DNA of 64,000 nucleotides from assembly GCA_947577185.1 (NCBI GenBank), contig CANPUE010000004.1, positions 93,688-157,687 of the forward strand, in the 5' to 3' direction. The notes below the pieces were generated by a model. That model saw nothing but the letters and a program-made list of their open reading frames with translations. It was not told the DNA's origin and searched no databases. A program made the translations under genes and the position numbers. Below are positions 40,617-51,297 of the stretch, one piece after another; position 1 is the stretch's first letter; every line of letters begins with the position of its first letter. The DNA comes from an uncultured Lachnospiraceae bacterium (GTDB taxonomy: Bacteria > Bacillota > Clostridia > Lachnospirales > Lachnospiraceae).

Positions 40617-42026
40617 TTAATAGGCATTTTTATTTATGAAACCTTTAAATATCGTCAGAAAAATGATCTTTACGTCAAAGGATAACGTCCAGTTTTCAAT
40701 ATAAAATATATCATACTCGATCCTGCGCTTAATCGAAGTGTCCCCGCGGTAGCCGTTGATCTGCGCCCAGCCGGTCAGCCCCGGTCTGACCTGATGTTTT
40801 ACCATATATCTTGGGATCTCTTCTTTGAATTTTTCTACAAACTGCGGCCGCTCAGGTCTTGGTCCGACAACACTCATATCCCCTTTTAAGATATTGAACA
40901 GCTGCGGCAGTTCGTCCATGCTTGTCCTGCGCAGCAGTTTTCCGATCCTGGTGACACGCGGGTCATCTCTTACCGTCCATCCCTTCTTCTCCGCTCCCGG
41001 CTTTTGTACCTCCATCGTTCGGAACTTATACATCTCAAACGGTTTATTGTGCAGGCCGATCCGCTCCTGTTTAAAAATAACAGGCCCTTTGCTGGTACAT
41101 TTGATCGCGGCCGCGGCAAGCAGTATGACCGGAGAAAACACGATCATTCCGATAATCGAAACAACGATATCCACGATCCGCTTTAACACCCAGTTTAAAG
41201 TATTGGTCAGCGGCACATAACGGATATTCACGACTGCCAGCCCCATCAGATCCTCTGTGTACGGCCTGCTTGGGAACAGACTGTTGTAGTCCGGGATGAA
41301 TTTGGTGTGCACACCCGATTTTTCACATTGGTCCACGATATTTTCCAGACGGTCATAATCGTTCAGCGAAAGCGTGATCGCAATCTCATCCAGCGTATTC
41401 TGCGGCAGGATATAGGGTAGATTGCCGATCGAGCCTATGACTTTGACGCCTTTATACATCGTCCCTCTCGGCACGGAATCATCCAGAATGCCGCGCACAA
41501 CATATCCCCACTGGGGATTGGAGTTGATTCTGTTAATATATTCTTCCGTTGCGCGGGAATATCCTACTAACAGAATATATTTCAGATTATAACCTTTTTT
41601 TCGAAAATATTGGAGAAGCGAACGGATAACGGAACGGGAAAGGGTCGCGAAAATGATATTGCTCACATAGAACAGGCCCATCATCGTACGTGAGAAATGG
41701 ATCTGCTTGACCGCATACCATCCCGCCATCAGCAGAATGATCCCTACCGTATTGGCCTGGAAGATATTGAGGATTTCATATTTATGAACCGTAGCCCGTT
41801 TGGGCGTATATAAGTTGAAATAATAGTACAGAATCAGATAGCCCGGCACAATAAAATAAAGCAGTTCAAAGTAAGTCTGCCACTGGAGTACGCCCACTGA
41901 CGGGTCCACATCCGAAAAAGTACTGGCAAACTTCAAATACCACGCAAACCAATAAGACGCGATAATGACAAGCGCATCCACTAAAAGGTGTAACCTGTTG
42001 AAATATTTCTGGTTATCTTTTATCAT
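40617..42026 (-). CDS. polyprenyl-phosphate sugar phosphotransferase (WcaJ/WbaP type)
   Basis: KFRTM, GKLLRRTSMDELPQLFNILKGDMSVVGPRPERPQFVEKF, VRPGLTGWAQINGYRG. Confidence 0.93.
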   Translation of the reverse strand: MIKDNQKYFNRLHLLVDALVIIASYWFAWYLKFASTFSDVDPSVGVLQWQTYFELLYFIVPGYLILYYYFNLYTPKRATVHKYEILNIFQANTVGIILLMAGWYAVKQIHFSRTMMGLFYVSNIIFATLSRSVIRSLLQYFRKKGYNLKYILLVGYSRATEEYINRINSNPQWGYVVRGILDDSVPRGTMYKGVKVIGSIGNLPYILPQNTLDEIAITLSLNDYDRLENIVDQCEKSGVHTKFIPDYNSLFPSRPYTEDLMGLAVVNIRYVPLTNTLNWVLKRIVDIVVSIIGMIVFSPVILLAAAAIKCTSKGPVIFKQERIGLHNKPFEMYKFRTMEVQKPGAEKKGWTVRDDPRVTRIGKLLRRTSMDELPQLFNILKGDMSVVGPRPERPQFVEKFKEEIPRYMVKHQVRPGLTGWAQINGYRGDTSIKRRIEYDIFYIENWTLSFDVKIIFLTIFKGFINKNAY

Positions 42027-42264
42027 AGCTGTTCCGCCCTGATCGGGTCATTCTCCCCTGTCTGCTTTTGTTCCGGTTTCTTCCTGAAACTACAGGAAAC
42101 GACAGAATCAATTTCTCCGTCCGGTTCCTGACAGCGCCGCATCAGGAAAGCTTTCGCAGGATCGGAAGTGAAATTTGTAGACGTCGCCAATTATAATAGT
42201 ACAATAGGAATGAAATAATTGTCAAACTGATTATGGTTGAATTGCCTGCAATCATAAAATTTTC

Positions 42265-43236
42265 TTATACCAAAAATCTTCTGATCACGTTGATCCACAG
42301 AGCGCACTGCACTCTGCAATAAGCACCGAACCGGATATCGCGCCTGACAATTTTATGCTTTTTGCCCTCGGCCGATCTGCAAAGCATGAATCCCCGATGC
42401 AGTCCGCACAGATAATCGCACCCGAATCCTTTCCGCCAGAAAAAGAGTGTTTTTATGCCAAACCCGGCCAGCAAAAAAGGCAGATTGAGCACGATCTGCC
42501 ACAAAGGCATATTTTTATAGATCAGATAAATGCTGTTTCTGGAAGTCAGATCTACTTTGAACTTGTTATAACGCGAGCCTGACGATGCGCTTCCTGCATG
42601 ATAGACGCGTGCCTTTGGCGCATACACATTGCGGTATCCATATAATAACGACCGATATCCCAAGTCGATGTCTTCCAGATAGGCGAAATGATTCTCATCA
42701 AACATCCCGATTTTTTCCAGAACCGCTCTCCGAAAAAGAGAGGCGCCGCCGCAGGATGCAAAAATATCATAGCTTTTCTCATACTTCTGTTCCGGTTTGC
42801 CCTTTCCGATGGCAAATGCCCAGCCGAGCGCGCAGTACAGGTCTCCTGCGTCATCGATTCTTTCTTTTTCGTGCATGGAGAGCATCTTCGCAGATGCGGA
42901 AAAAATATTGCCGTTCCTTTCGACCGCTTTCTCCAGTTCTTTTACAAAGCCGGGTTCCACCACGGTATCATTGTTCAAAAAGATCACGTATTCGGTGGCA
43001 GATGCAAGAATCCCCGCATTGACCGCATGGCAGAACCCTGTATTTTCAGGAAAACGGATCGTTTTCAATGCCATTTCCCGCTTCATCTTTTCCGTCACTT
43101 CAAAGCTGCCATCCGCAGAACCATTATCCACCACGATAATGTGTGCCGGTTCGTCTTTCAGTGAGCGCAGGCAGTTTTCCAGGTATTGTATGCCGTTATA
43201 ATTTGGTATGATGACCGTTGTCTTTATTTTTTTCAT
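42265..43236 (-). CDS. GT2 glycosyltransferase
   Basis: TVIIPNYNGIQYLENCLRSL; NTGFCHAVNAGI; FLNNDTVV. Confidence 0.88.
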   Translation of the reverse strand: MKKIKTTVIIPNYNGIQYLENCLRSLKDEPAHIIVVDNGSADGSFEVTEKMKREMALKTIRFPENTGFCHAVNAGILASATEYVIFLNNDTVVEPGFVKELEKAVERNGNIFSASAKMLSMHEKERIDDAGDLYCALGWAFAIGKGKPEQKYEKSYDIFASCGGASLFRRAVLEKIGMFDENHFAYLEDIDLGYRSLLYGYRNVYAPKARVYHAGSASSGSRYNKFKVDLTSRNSIYLIYKNMPLWQIVLNLPFLLAGFGIKTLFFWRKGFGCDYLCGLHRGFMLCRSAEGKKHKIVRRDIRFGAYCRVQCALWINVIRRFLV

Positions 43237-43332
43237 CTTCTCGACTGTCCTGTTGATCCATATGACATATGATCCATAAGGAGTGTTATATCATGTTATA
43301 TAATTATGATTTAATATTTATCCCGTTTTCTG

Positions 43333-44715
43333 TCATTGTCTGACTGTGAGCTTCGGGTCCCAGACCACCAGATATCCCCGCTCGGCCGCCGCCTTTCCAA
43401 GTTCGAGACTCAGTTTCCGATACCCCTCTTCATCGCAGGAAACGGCGGTCACATCCGCCAGCTTCTGTTTTCCGGTTTCTTTATAAGGAACTCCTGTTAT
43501 TTTTTCAAAAGCAGGCTGTAATTCCCTGCAAACACGCATACAGCGGATATCCACCGCCGCACAGTCCTGGGATAACGCCGCCCTGTGCGTACTGCCGCCG
43601 CTGTATTCTTTGTGCAGTCCCAGATAGAGCCTGCTCCCGGATTCATCGTAGATCCCTGAGATGATCCTGTTTTTTCTGTCCAGAATTCTGCCTCCGATCA
43701 TCCCCGCTTCCTCACGCACCGCAAAGAGATCCGGCAGATATTCGATCTGGTAAAAACCAAGATGAAGCGCATGGGTGACCTTCACCTTCCATCCGCGGCT
43801 TTTACAAAAATCCGTGACTGCCGCCCTGCCGGCCTCATACGCATATGCCTTGCTCGCCGTATTTTCTGCCGTAGAGTCTGCATGGGCGCGCCAGTGATAA
43901 AGCACTTTTGGAACATGTGTTATCTTATTTTCCAGTTCACATGCAGGCAAAGAGGCAAGCAGAGTACCTGCCACTCTCAATACGAAGTCATAATCCTGTG
44001 CGCCGTCATATTGTCTGCGGAGTTTTAATTTTTTCATGAGTGCCGCTTCCGTCACCATAAAGTGGCAGATATAATTATTTGACAAAATTAAATCTAAATT
44101 GAATTTATATTTTTGATTTTTTTGCTGATAACAGCCATTTCCCAGATACTTGTCTTCATCAGAGTATACCATAACAGGCGTTTTACCAGCTTGCTGTCCG
44201 TCCCGGATCACACATGCCGTCTCATAAAGCGCATCCGCCGTAAGCAGATCATCATGATCCAGCAGTCCGATATAGTCCCCCTGTGCCGCCGCAATCGCCG
44301 CATTGGTGTTTTCCGAAATCCCCCTGTTTTCCGCCAGGGCAAGATAACGGATTCTCCTGTCCTCTTCCTGATAGGCTTTCACAATGTTTTCTACATGACG
44401 GCTCTCACTGGCATCCGCAATGATCAGTTCCCATTTCTCATAGCTTTGGCGCAGCACGGACTCTATCATTTCCCGCAGAAATTCCTCTTTGGTCTCATAA
44501 GCCGGCACGACAATGCTGAAGCGGCAGGAAAACTTCTCTCCCTCACTCCTTTGTACCGCCAGAGTCTCCGTTGGGATCTCCTGATACCTATCATCCCTTT
44601 TTCTCTCTTCTTCTATGCGCTCTTTCGCGGCATAATAAGTATGTATAATGCCGTTTTTGCGAAAGTAATGAATGGTTTTTTTCAAATTTGCGACGTTTAC
44701 TACTTTCCTGCCCAT
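43333..44715 (-). CDS. GT2 glycosyltransferase
   Basis: FSIVVPAYETKEEFLREMIESVLRQSY; GLLDHDDLL. Confidence 0.88.
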   Translation of the reverse strand: MGRKVVNVANLKKTIHYFRKNGIIHTYYAAKERIEEERKRDDRYQEIPTETLAVQRSEGEKFSCRFSIVVPAYETKEEFLREMIESVLRQSYEKWELIIADASESRHVENIVKAYQEEDRRIRYLALAENRGISENTNAAIAAAQGDYIGLLDHDDLLTADALYETACVIRDGQQAGKTPVMVYSDEDKYLGNGCYQQKNQKYKFNLDLILSNNYICHFMVTEAALMKKLKLRRQYDGAQDYDFVLRVAGTLLASLPACELENKITHVPKVLYHWRAHADSTAENTASKAYAYEAGRAAVTDFCKSRGWKVKVTHALHLGFYQIEYLPDLFAVREEAGMIGGRILDRKNRIISGIYDESGSRLYLGLHKEYSGGSTHRAALSQDCAAVDIRCMRVCRELQPAFEKITGVPYKETGKQKLADVTAVSCDEEGYRKLSLELGKAAAERGYLVVWDPKLTVRQ

Positions 44716-44797
44716 TTTTCCCTATAATATAGAATCGCCCTGATCAGGCAGGACGATTCTATTCTTTCTTATTTCTTTTTTACTTCCTGCAGATTTC

Positions 44798-46519
44798 CTA
44801 CAGATATGCTTTTAAGTCTTCCGTCAGCTGCGCCAGTTTCGCCTCCGCGTCCTCTAAACCGGTTCCCTTCACACCCATATAAAATTTGATCTTGGGTTCC
44901 GTTCCTGACGGACGTGCACAGCACCAGGAGTCATTTGTCAGGTCAAAATACAGTACATTGGACTGCGGAAGTCCTGTCTTTCCTTCCTCGCCTGTTTCCA
45001 GATCGACCTTTTTGTCTGTATCGTAGTCTCTGAATTCTTTTACCTTCAATTCGCCAAAGTTTTTGGGCGGGTTGCTTCTTAATTTATTCATGATTTCTTC
45101 GATCTGTTTCGCACCGTCGATTCCCTTCATGGTGATCGAATACTGGCTTTCTTTGAAGTAGCCGTATTTTTCATACAATGCGATCATCTGATCCCAGACA
45201 GTTTTGCCGTTCTTCTTACACCACGCCGCCATCTCGCACAGACACATAACGGCAACGACAGCGTCTTTATCTCTCGCATGTGTTCCTGCAAGACAGCCGT
45301 AGCTCTCTTCCAGACCAAACACATAGTTGTTGGAGCCTGACTGTTCAAACAGTTTGATCTGCTCACCGATAAACTTGAATCCTGTCAGCACTTCAATAAA
45401 TCTCACGTTATAGTCTTCCGCGATCGCACGCGCCATATTCGTTGTAACGATCGTCGTAACGAGTGCCGGATTTTCAGGCATTTTTCCGGTTGCCGTTCTT
45501 TCACGCAGAATATATTCTGCGATCAGCATACCCGACATATTTCCGGTAAATGGAACATACTCGCCGCTCTTAGTATCCAGCGCATAAATACCGAGTCTGT
45601 CCGCATCCGGATCTGTTGCCAGAACGATGTCCGCATTTTTTTCTTTTGCCAGCGCCAGCGCCAGTTTGAATGCTTTCGGGTCTTCCGGGTTCGGATAATC
45701 CAGCGTTGTAAAATCAGGATCGGGATTTTCCTGCTCCGGTACCACATAGACATTCTTAAAGCCGATCTCATCCAGAATTCTTCTGACAGGCAGATTTCCG
45801 GTTCCGTTAAATGGAGAGTATACGATCTTGATGTCATCGGCAACTTCTTTGATGATCTCCGGATGAATAATCTGTTTCTTTAATTCAACCATATATTTGT
45901 CATCGATCTCTTTTCCGATTACCTGATACAGCCCCGCTTTCACAGCCTCATCTTTGGACATTGTCTTCACATCATGATAATCTGTCACGTTATTTACTTC
46001 CGTGATGATCTCTTTATCCTTGGGTGCAGTCACCTGTGCGCCGTCTTCCCAATAGCACTTATATCCGTTATATTCCGGCGGATTGTGGCTTGCCGTAATC
46101 ACAATACCGGAGATACATCCCAATTCACGCAGTGCAAAAGACAATTCCGGAGTAGGTCTTAAAGAGTCAAATACATAAGCTTTGATCCCGTTTGCCGCCA
46201 GACAAAGCGCCGCCTCATCTGCAAATTCAGGTGATTTTCTCCTGGAATCATAGGCAATCGCCACGCCTTTTGCCTCTCCGCCCTGTTTCTTAATGTAATT
46301 CGCAAGTCCCTGTGTCGCTTTGCGCACCGTGTAAATATTCATACGGTTCGTTCCGGCACCGATCACGCCGCGCAGTCCGCCCGTACCAAATGCCAGTTCC
46401 TTGTAGAAACGGTCTTCGATCTCTTTCTCGTCGTCCTTTATGGCCTGCAGTTCTTTTTTTGTGCCCTCGTCAAAATAAGAATCTTCCAGCCAAAATTCAT
46501 ACTGCTCTTTGTAACCCAT
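44798..46519 (-). CDS. phospho-sugar mutase (phosphoglucomutase/phosphomannomutase)
   Basis: ITASHNPPEYNGYKCYWEDGAQ; DPDADRLGIY; ARPSGTEPKIKFY. Confidence 0.93.
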   Translation of the reverse strand: MGYKEQYEFWLEDSYFDEGTKKELQAIKDDEKEIEDRFYKELAFGTGGLRGVIGAGTNRMNIYTVRKATQGLANYIKKQGGEAKGVAIAYDSRRKSPEFADEAALCLAANGIKAYVFDSLRPTPELSFALRELGCISGIVITASHNPPEYNGYKCYWEDGAQVTAPKDKEIITEVNNVTDYHDVKTMSKDEAVKAGLYQVIGKEIDDKYMVELKKQIIHPEIIKEVADDIKIVYSPFNGTGNLPVRRILDEIGFKNVYVVPEQENPDPDFTTLDYPNPEDPKAFKLALALAKEKNADIVLATDPDADRLGIYALDTKSGEYVPFTGNMSGMLIAEYILRERTATGKMPENPALVTTIVTTNMARAIAEDYNVRFIEVLTGFKFIGEQIKLFEQSGSNNYVFGLEESYGCLAGTHARDKDAVVAVMCLCEMAAWCKKNGKTVWDQMIALYEKYGYFKESQYSITMKGIDGAKQIEEIMNKLRSNPPKNFGELKVKEFRDYDTDKKVDLETGEEGKTGLPQSNVLYFDLTNDSWCCARPSGTEPKIKFYMGVKGTGLEDAEAKLAQLTEDLKAYL

Positions 46520-46613
46520 CGTCTTACCCTCCATTTATTTTATCATTTATTCTGACATACAGTCCGCCGCCCCCGCGCCGCACTGCTTTTAAGATCAGTA
46601 CAAGTATACCATA

Positions 46614-48611
46614 TTATGGATTAATTTTCAAAGCAAAGTCGCTCCGATCCAGTGAGAAATTGGGATTGTAGTACGGGTCGCCCGCCTCCAGCTCTTCCCG
46701 CCATTTTTGACGAAACTGTTCCGCTTCCTTATTATATCGCTGCGCCTTTTCTCCGGAATCATCCAGCCCTCTCGATGCGGATTCGAAATGGTAGAGCTCT
46801 GCAAACGGCGTAAAGACATTCAGATATCCCGCCTTTCTAAGCCGCAGACAAAAATCCACATCATTCAGGGCAACTGCAAAGCTCTCATCGAGCCCGCCCA
46901 GTCTGTCATAAAGTTCCTTTTTCACCATGAGACAGGCGCCTGTTACCGCCGTCACATCCTGTGCATAGCACAGCCTGCCCATATAACCGAGGTTATTGCT
47001 GCTGACCCGGTAATGTGTATGCCCTGCCGTTCTGTGCGCACCGAGTCCGATCACAATGCCCGCATGCTGGATCGTCCTGTCCTCATAATAGAGTTTCAGT
47101 CCCACTGCACCGACATCTCCCCGCTGTGCATACATTAACAGTTCTTCCATCCAGTCTAATGTGATCACCTGCGTGTCATTGTTAAGCAGGATAATGTATT
47201 CTCCATCTGCTTTGGATACCCCGAAATTATTGATCCGGGAATAATGAAAGCCGCCTTCATATGTGACAATATGGATACGGGGATTTTCCCGCAGTTCCTC
47301 ATAGTATTTGAAGATCTCCTTTGTCTCGCTGTTATTCTCTACGATCATAATCTCATAATTGTCATAGGAGCTTCTCTCCAGAATAGAAGTAACGCACCGC
47401 CTCAGGTCTTCCACATGATCCTTATTGGGAATAACAATCGATATTTTTGGATTTCCGAGCACTTCATACTGGATCCGGAAAATTGTCTCAAACGCTTTTG
47501 TGGAAGAAATTTTGAAATTCTGATATCCCTGACTCCTCAGATGGTCAGCCACCGCGCCTTTGGCCGCGTCGATCGCGTATGTTTTGGCATTGATATCGGA
47601 AGCCACGCTGCCTTTATGGGAACGCCAGTAATACATCAGTTTCGGCACATGTACGACCCGCTCTGCCCTTGCCGTCAGACGCAAGATCATGTCATGATCC
47701 TGACTGCCGTCAAAACGGGAGCGGAACACTTCTGTTCCTTCAAGCAGTTTCCTGTCAAATACGCTGAAATGACAGATATAGTTGTTGGCACGCAGGTTAT
47801 CGATCGCAAAATCCGGCTTAAAATGCAGCGTAATCATCTGATCAATATTGTCCCCGTGGAAAGTAGCCTCGTCACAATAAACATAATCTGCCTGTTTCTC
47901 GCAGATCACTTTCATATATTCATACAAAACAGCCGGATGCAGGATGTCATCATGGTCGAACAGTCCGATGTATTCCCCCGTCGCCATTGCAAGACAGCGA
48001 TTGGTATTCCCGGAAATCCCTTCATTCTTCTCCAGCTTCTGATAGCGGATGCGGCGGCTGTCCTTTCTGACATATTCCTGGCAGATCTGTTCCACATAAC
48101 TGTGTTCCGCGTCGGAACCGTCCGCCAGACACAATTCCCAGTTTTCATAAGTCTGTGCAAATACGGATTCAACCGCCTGTCTGAGAAATTTCTCCGGCGT
48201 GTTATACAAAGGGATCAGGATACTGATCGTAATCTGTCTTGGAAATTTCTCATTCTTCTGTCTGGCCGCTTCTTCCGGTGTCGGGAAAGAAGCTGTTCCA
48301 TGCTGTGCTTTGGCCCTCTGCTCAATCCGCTTCGCGTCAAGCTTTCTAAGAACGCCTTTCACATTTCCGTAGCGGCTGATCCGTTCTTTTGTGCGCCGCA
48401 TCCAATGTATCACGACCCGGAATGGTTTCGACAGCCTCCAGAAGACAGTACTTTTAATCTGATTTAACTTTTGCTCCAACTCTGTAACCTGCGCCTCTGA
48501 CTGTGCAAGCTTACTGGCCAGAACACGGCTTTTTTGGCGTTCCCGCTCGTATGCCTCCTTATAATAACGCATGGTTTCCTCGCGATTTTCCGCCTCAAAA
48601 TTTTCTCCCAT
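46614..48611 (-). CDS. GT2 glycosyltransferase, tandem GT domains, N-terminal coiled coil
   Basis: Two GT2 modules (ISILIPLYNTPEKFL...; ISIVIPNKDHVEDL...LLNNDTQV); N-terminal KLAQSEAQVTELEQKLNQIKSTVFWRLSKPFR. Confidence 0.9.
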   Translation of the reverse strand: MGENFEAENREETMRYYKEAYERERQKSRVLASKLAQSEAQVTELEQKLNQIKSTVFWRLSKPFRVVIHWMRRTKERISRYGNVKGVLRKLDAKRIEQRAKAQHGTASFPTPEEAARQKNEKFPRQITISILIPLYNTPEKFLRQAVESVFAQTYENWELCLADGSDAEHSYVEQICQEYVRKDSRRIRYQKLEKNEGISGNTNRCLAMATGEYIGLFDHDDILHPAVLYEYMKVICEKQADYVYCDEATFHGDNIDQMITLHFKPDFAIDNLRANNYICHFSVFDRKLLEGTEVFRSRFDGSQDHDMILRLTARAERVVHVPKLMYYWRSHKGSVASDINAKTYAIDAAKGAVADHLRSQGYQNFKISSTKAFETIFRIQYEVLGNPKISIVIPNKDHVEDLRRCVTSILERSSYDNYEIMIVENNSETKEIFKYYEELRENPRIHIVTYEGGFHYSRINNFGVSKADGEYIILLNNDTQVITLDWMEELLMYAQRGDVGAVGLKLYYEDRTIQHAGIVIGLGAHRTAGHTHYRVSSNNLGYMGRLCYAQDVTAVTGACLMVKKELYDRLGGLDESFAVALNDVDFCLRLRKAGYLNVFTPFAELYHFESASRGLDDSGEKAQRYNKEAEQFRQKWREELEAGDPYYNPNFSLDRSDFALKINP

Positions 48612-48895
48612 ATCTGCTTTTTCCTCCAGGGTACCTATGTCATAAATATTATTATTAAATTTACAGTTAACTTTTCATTCATATCAACTCAAATGCCGTT
48701 ATTTAATAATCTCTGTAATTTTATTGTCTGTTCTTTCAGCATTTTCAGTAACGTATGTCATTCATTTTGGAAGTCCTTTCCTTTCATGGAAAATGGTCTC
48801 CCGTTTTTCTTCTCTGTTTTCTGCCATTTTTCTGTCATTTTTTCATTCATCTCATCAAATTTATTGAATGAATAACAATCCGTATCTTATTCTGC

Positions 48896-51250
48896 TTATC
48901 GGACCGTTATTTTTTTGTCTGACCACGTTAAAAAACTCTTTTTCGTATCAGAATCAATCGCGATCATGCCAATTGACCACTTTCCTGCGTGCAGCTTTTC
49001 CGTCTCGATGCGAACTGCAAATCCGGCGAGGGAAATATCGACTTCTTCGGTCAAAATCGCCTCTACATCCCTGCGTGACCAGGGGCATGGCTCCATCCGG
49101 TAAAAAGTATCTTCGTCCCGCTGTAGCACAAGGTTTCTGACATATTTGGCATTGTCCTCCCCGGGTACATATGCCCACCCCATAATCCATATCAGATCCG
49201 GTTCTTCCCGGTGGATCTTATGCTGGGGTTCCGCCCTGTCAATTGTCAGTTTCAGTACATTTTCCTGCATATTTGCAAGTTTACTTGCATTTTCGACACA
49301 AATTTCCGTCACTTTTTGATTCGTTTCATAATCATATTTAAAATTGCATGCATAATGTGAGGCATTGTCGATGAGATCCTTATGGTAAAAGAAATCTGCG
49401 CCTTTCATTGCCGGATGCATGTCATACAAATTCTCTTTTTCCCGTAGCAGTCTTTCCCATTTTCCCTCATCCACTTCATCCAGCCCTCTGCTGAGAGACT
49501 CATGGTGGTACAATACGGCGTCATTGCACAGTACATTGTAATATCCTGCCTCGATCAGCTTAAAGCAAAAGTCCACATCATTATAGGCAACCTTCATCTT
49601 CTCATTCATACCGCCTGCTTCTGTGAATTTTTCCTTTTCCACAAGCAGGCAGGCCGCCGTGACGCCGATCATATCATAAGTGACCTGATTGTGTCCGTAA
49701 TAATAATTTCTGTCATCCGGAAAGGTGATCAGCTTATGCGACGGACCGATGTCCAGGTTGGTGATCCCGGCATGCTGAATATTCTCCGTATCTGCATACC
49801 ACAATTTCGCCCCTACCGCCCCTGTATGAGGCTGAACCGCCTGTCCGGCCATGATCCGCAGCCAGTCTTTCTGGATGATTTCAATGTCATCATTGAGAAA
49901 CAGCAGAAGATCTCCTTTCGCCTTCGAAGCGCCAAGATTGCACATCGCAGAGAAATTAAACTCCATCGGCTCATACAGATAAAGAAATCCATATTCCTTC
50001 TGCAAGGCCTCCATACGGCTCTTATTCTCCTCATTGCTGCCATTGTCCACTACGATCCACTCATAACACACATAATCTGTCTTTTCCCGAAAAGAGGAGA
50101 GACAGTTCTCGAGCACCTGGGGATGGTCTTTGGAGGGAATGACGACCGACACCATGCCTTTGTGTTCCGGCACCTCATATGCCACATGGTAAATATCCGG
50201 ATAAAGCCCCGGCTCCAAGTGCGCTTTCATCCCCCTTCTCTGGAGAGCAGATTCCCGCACGCAAAGGCAGGAAGCGCCCGCCCCTGTCAGATCACGTCCC
50301 TGTTCCAGTTCCTCTGCCAGCAGCGCCTCCACTGTCTCCAGCACATCCCTGCCTTCCCGGCGGGCCTGCAGGATCCGCTCCTCTCCTGCCGCATCCGGCA
50401 CGAAACGATTGTGGAACAGTACCTCATCAAGATGCAGAATCTGTGAGCCGGATGGCCGCACCTTCTCTTCCAGACGGAGACATAAGTCATAAAAATCAGC
50501 AGGAGAGCCGTTTTCATAGCATTCCTGCCCTAAAATCTCGTTGTATAACGATTGTTTTGTTATGATCATATGTCCCATATAGCAAAAGGACAGCATCGTA
50601 TCCGGCGACCATCCCGGCTTATACCACGGACACATTCTGTTTCCCAGGTCTTCCCAGAAATAATCTTCATCCGCATATGCCAAAAGGCAATTTTTATGAT
50701 TATTAAACCAATATTTAACTTTTTCGATTGTCTCTGCATCCAAAATTCCATGTCCACAGACGATCAGGCAAAGGTCTGATTGTTCCAACTCTATTGTCCG
50801 GAAGCCGTCAATGGCTGTTCCGTTTTCAATAACAGCCGTTTCATCATGTGATGCGATCCATTGGAGGTAGGGATGCTTCTGCCGGAAGACTTCTTCCCGA
50901 TATTCACGGACACAATCTGCCATACTTCTGCCTGCTAGAATATCCTCATACAGTCTGGCACACACATCACCGTTTCCGCCGTCTGCCCGAACTTCGCCGC
51001 CCGTTTCCGGTTTGCGGGAAACGCGCCTCCCCGCATCTTTTATCCGGGAGAGCGCCGCATGATAACATTTTCTGGGCGCCTTTGAGAGTCTCCAGAACGC
51101 ATTGTTCTCGATCCCGCCGATACGCAGCAGCAGTTCCGCCTTCTGCGCTTCACTCTGCTCAAGCGCTCCGGCCAGCGCAATTCTCTTTTCTCTTTCTTTT
51201 TCATAGACTGCCTGATAATAAGCCGCCCAATCATAGCCTTTTTTTTCCAA
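48896..51250 (-). CDS. GT2 glycosyltransferase, N-terminal coiled coil
   Basis: VSVVIPSKDHPQVLENCLSSF; LFLNDDIEI; N-terminal ALEQSEAQKAELLLRIGGIENNAFWRLSKAPRK. Confidence 0.9.
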   Translation of the reverse strand: MEKKGYDWAAYYQAVYEKEREKRIALAGALEQSEAQKAELLLRIGGIENNAFWRLSKAPRKCYHAALSRIKDAGRRVSRKPETGGEVRADGGNGDVCARLYEDILAGRSMADCVREYREEVFRQKHPYLQWIASHDETAVIENGTAIDGFRTIELEQSDLCLIVCGHGILDAETIEKVKYWFNNHKNCLLAYADEDYFWEDLGNRMCPWYKPGWSPDTMLSFCYMGHMIITKQSLYNEILGQECYENGSPADFYDLCLRLEEKVRPSGSQILHLDEVLFHNRFVPDAAGEERILQARREGRDVLETVEALLAEELEQGRDLTGAGASCLCVRESALQRRGMKAHLEPGLYPDIYHVAYEVPEHKGMVSVVIPSKDHPQVLENCLSSFREKTDYVCYEWIVVDNGSNEENKSRMEALQKEYGFLYLYEPMEFNFSAMCNLGASKAKGDLLLFLNDDIEIIQKDWLRIMAGQAVQPHTGAVGAKLWYADTENIQHAGITNLDIGPSHKLITFPDDRNYYYGHNQVTYDMIGVTAACLLVEKEKFTEAGGMNEKMKVAYNDVDFCFKLIEAGYYNVLCNDAVLYHHESLSRGLDEVDEGKWERLLREKENLYDMHPAMKGADFFYHKDLIDNASHYACNFKYDYETNQKVTEICVENASKLANMQENVLKLTIDRAEPQHKIHREEPDLIWIMGWAYVPGEDNAKYVRNLVLQRDEDTFYRMEPCPWSRRDVEAILTEEVDISLAGFAVRIETEKLHAGKWSIGMIAIDSDTKKSFLTWSDKKITVR

Positions 51251-51297
51251 TGCCTCTGCCCTCTCTTCTGCCGCAGATCAGTCTCATTTTTCTCTGT

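Noticed and set aside
47244-48467. 407-aa plus-strand ORF opposite a glycosyltransferase
   Set aside because: Antisense to a clear GT2 gene with conserved motifs; sequence has no recognisable family and looks like shadow coding.
48612-48895. AT-rich gap between two GT genes as a possible ncRNA
   Set aside because: No hairpin or conserved motif I can support; probably plain intergenic DNA with a promoter.
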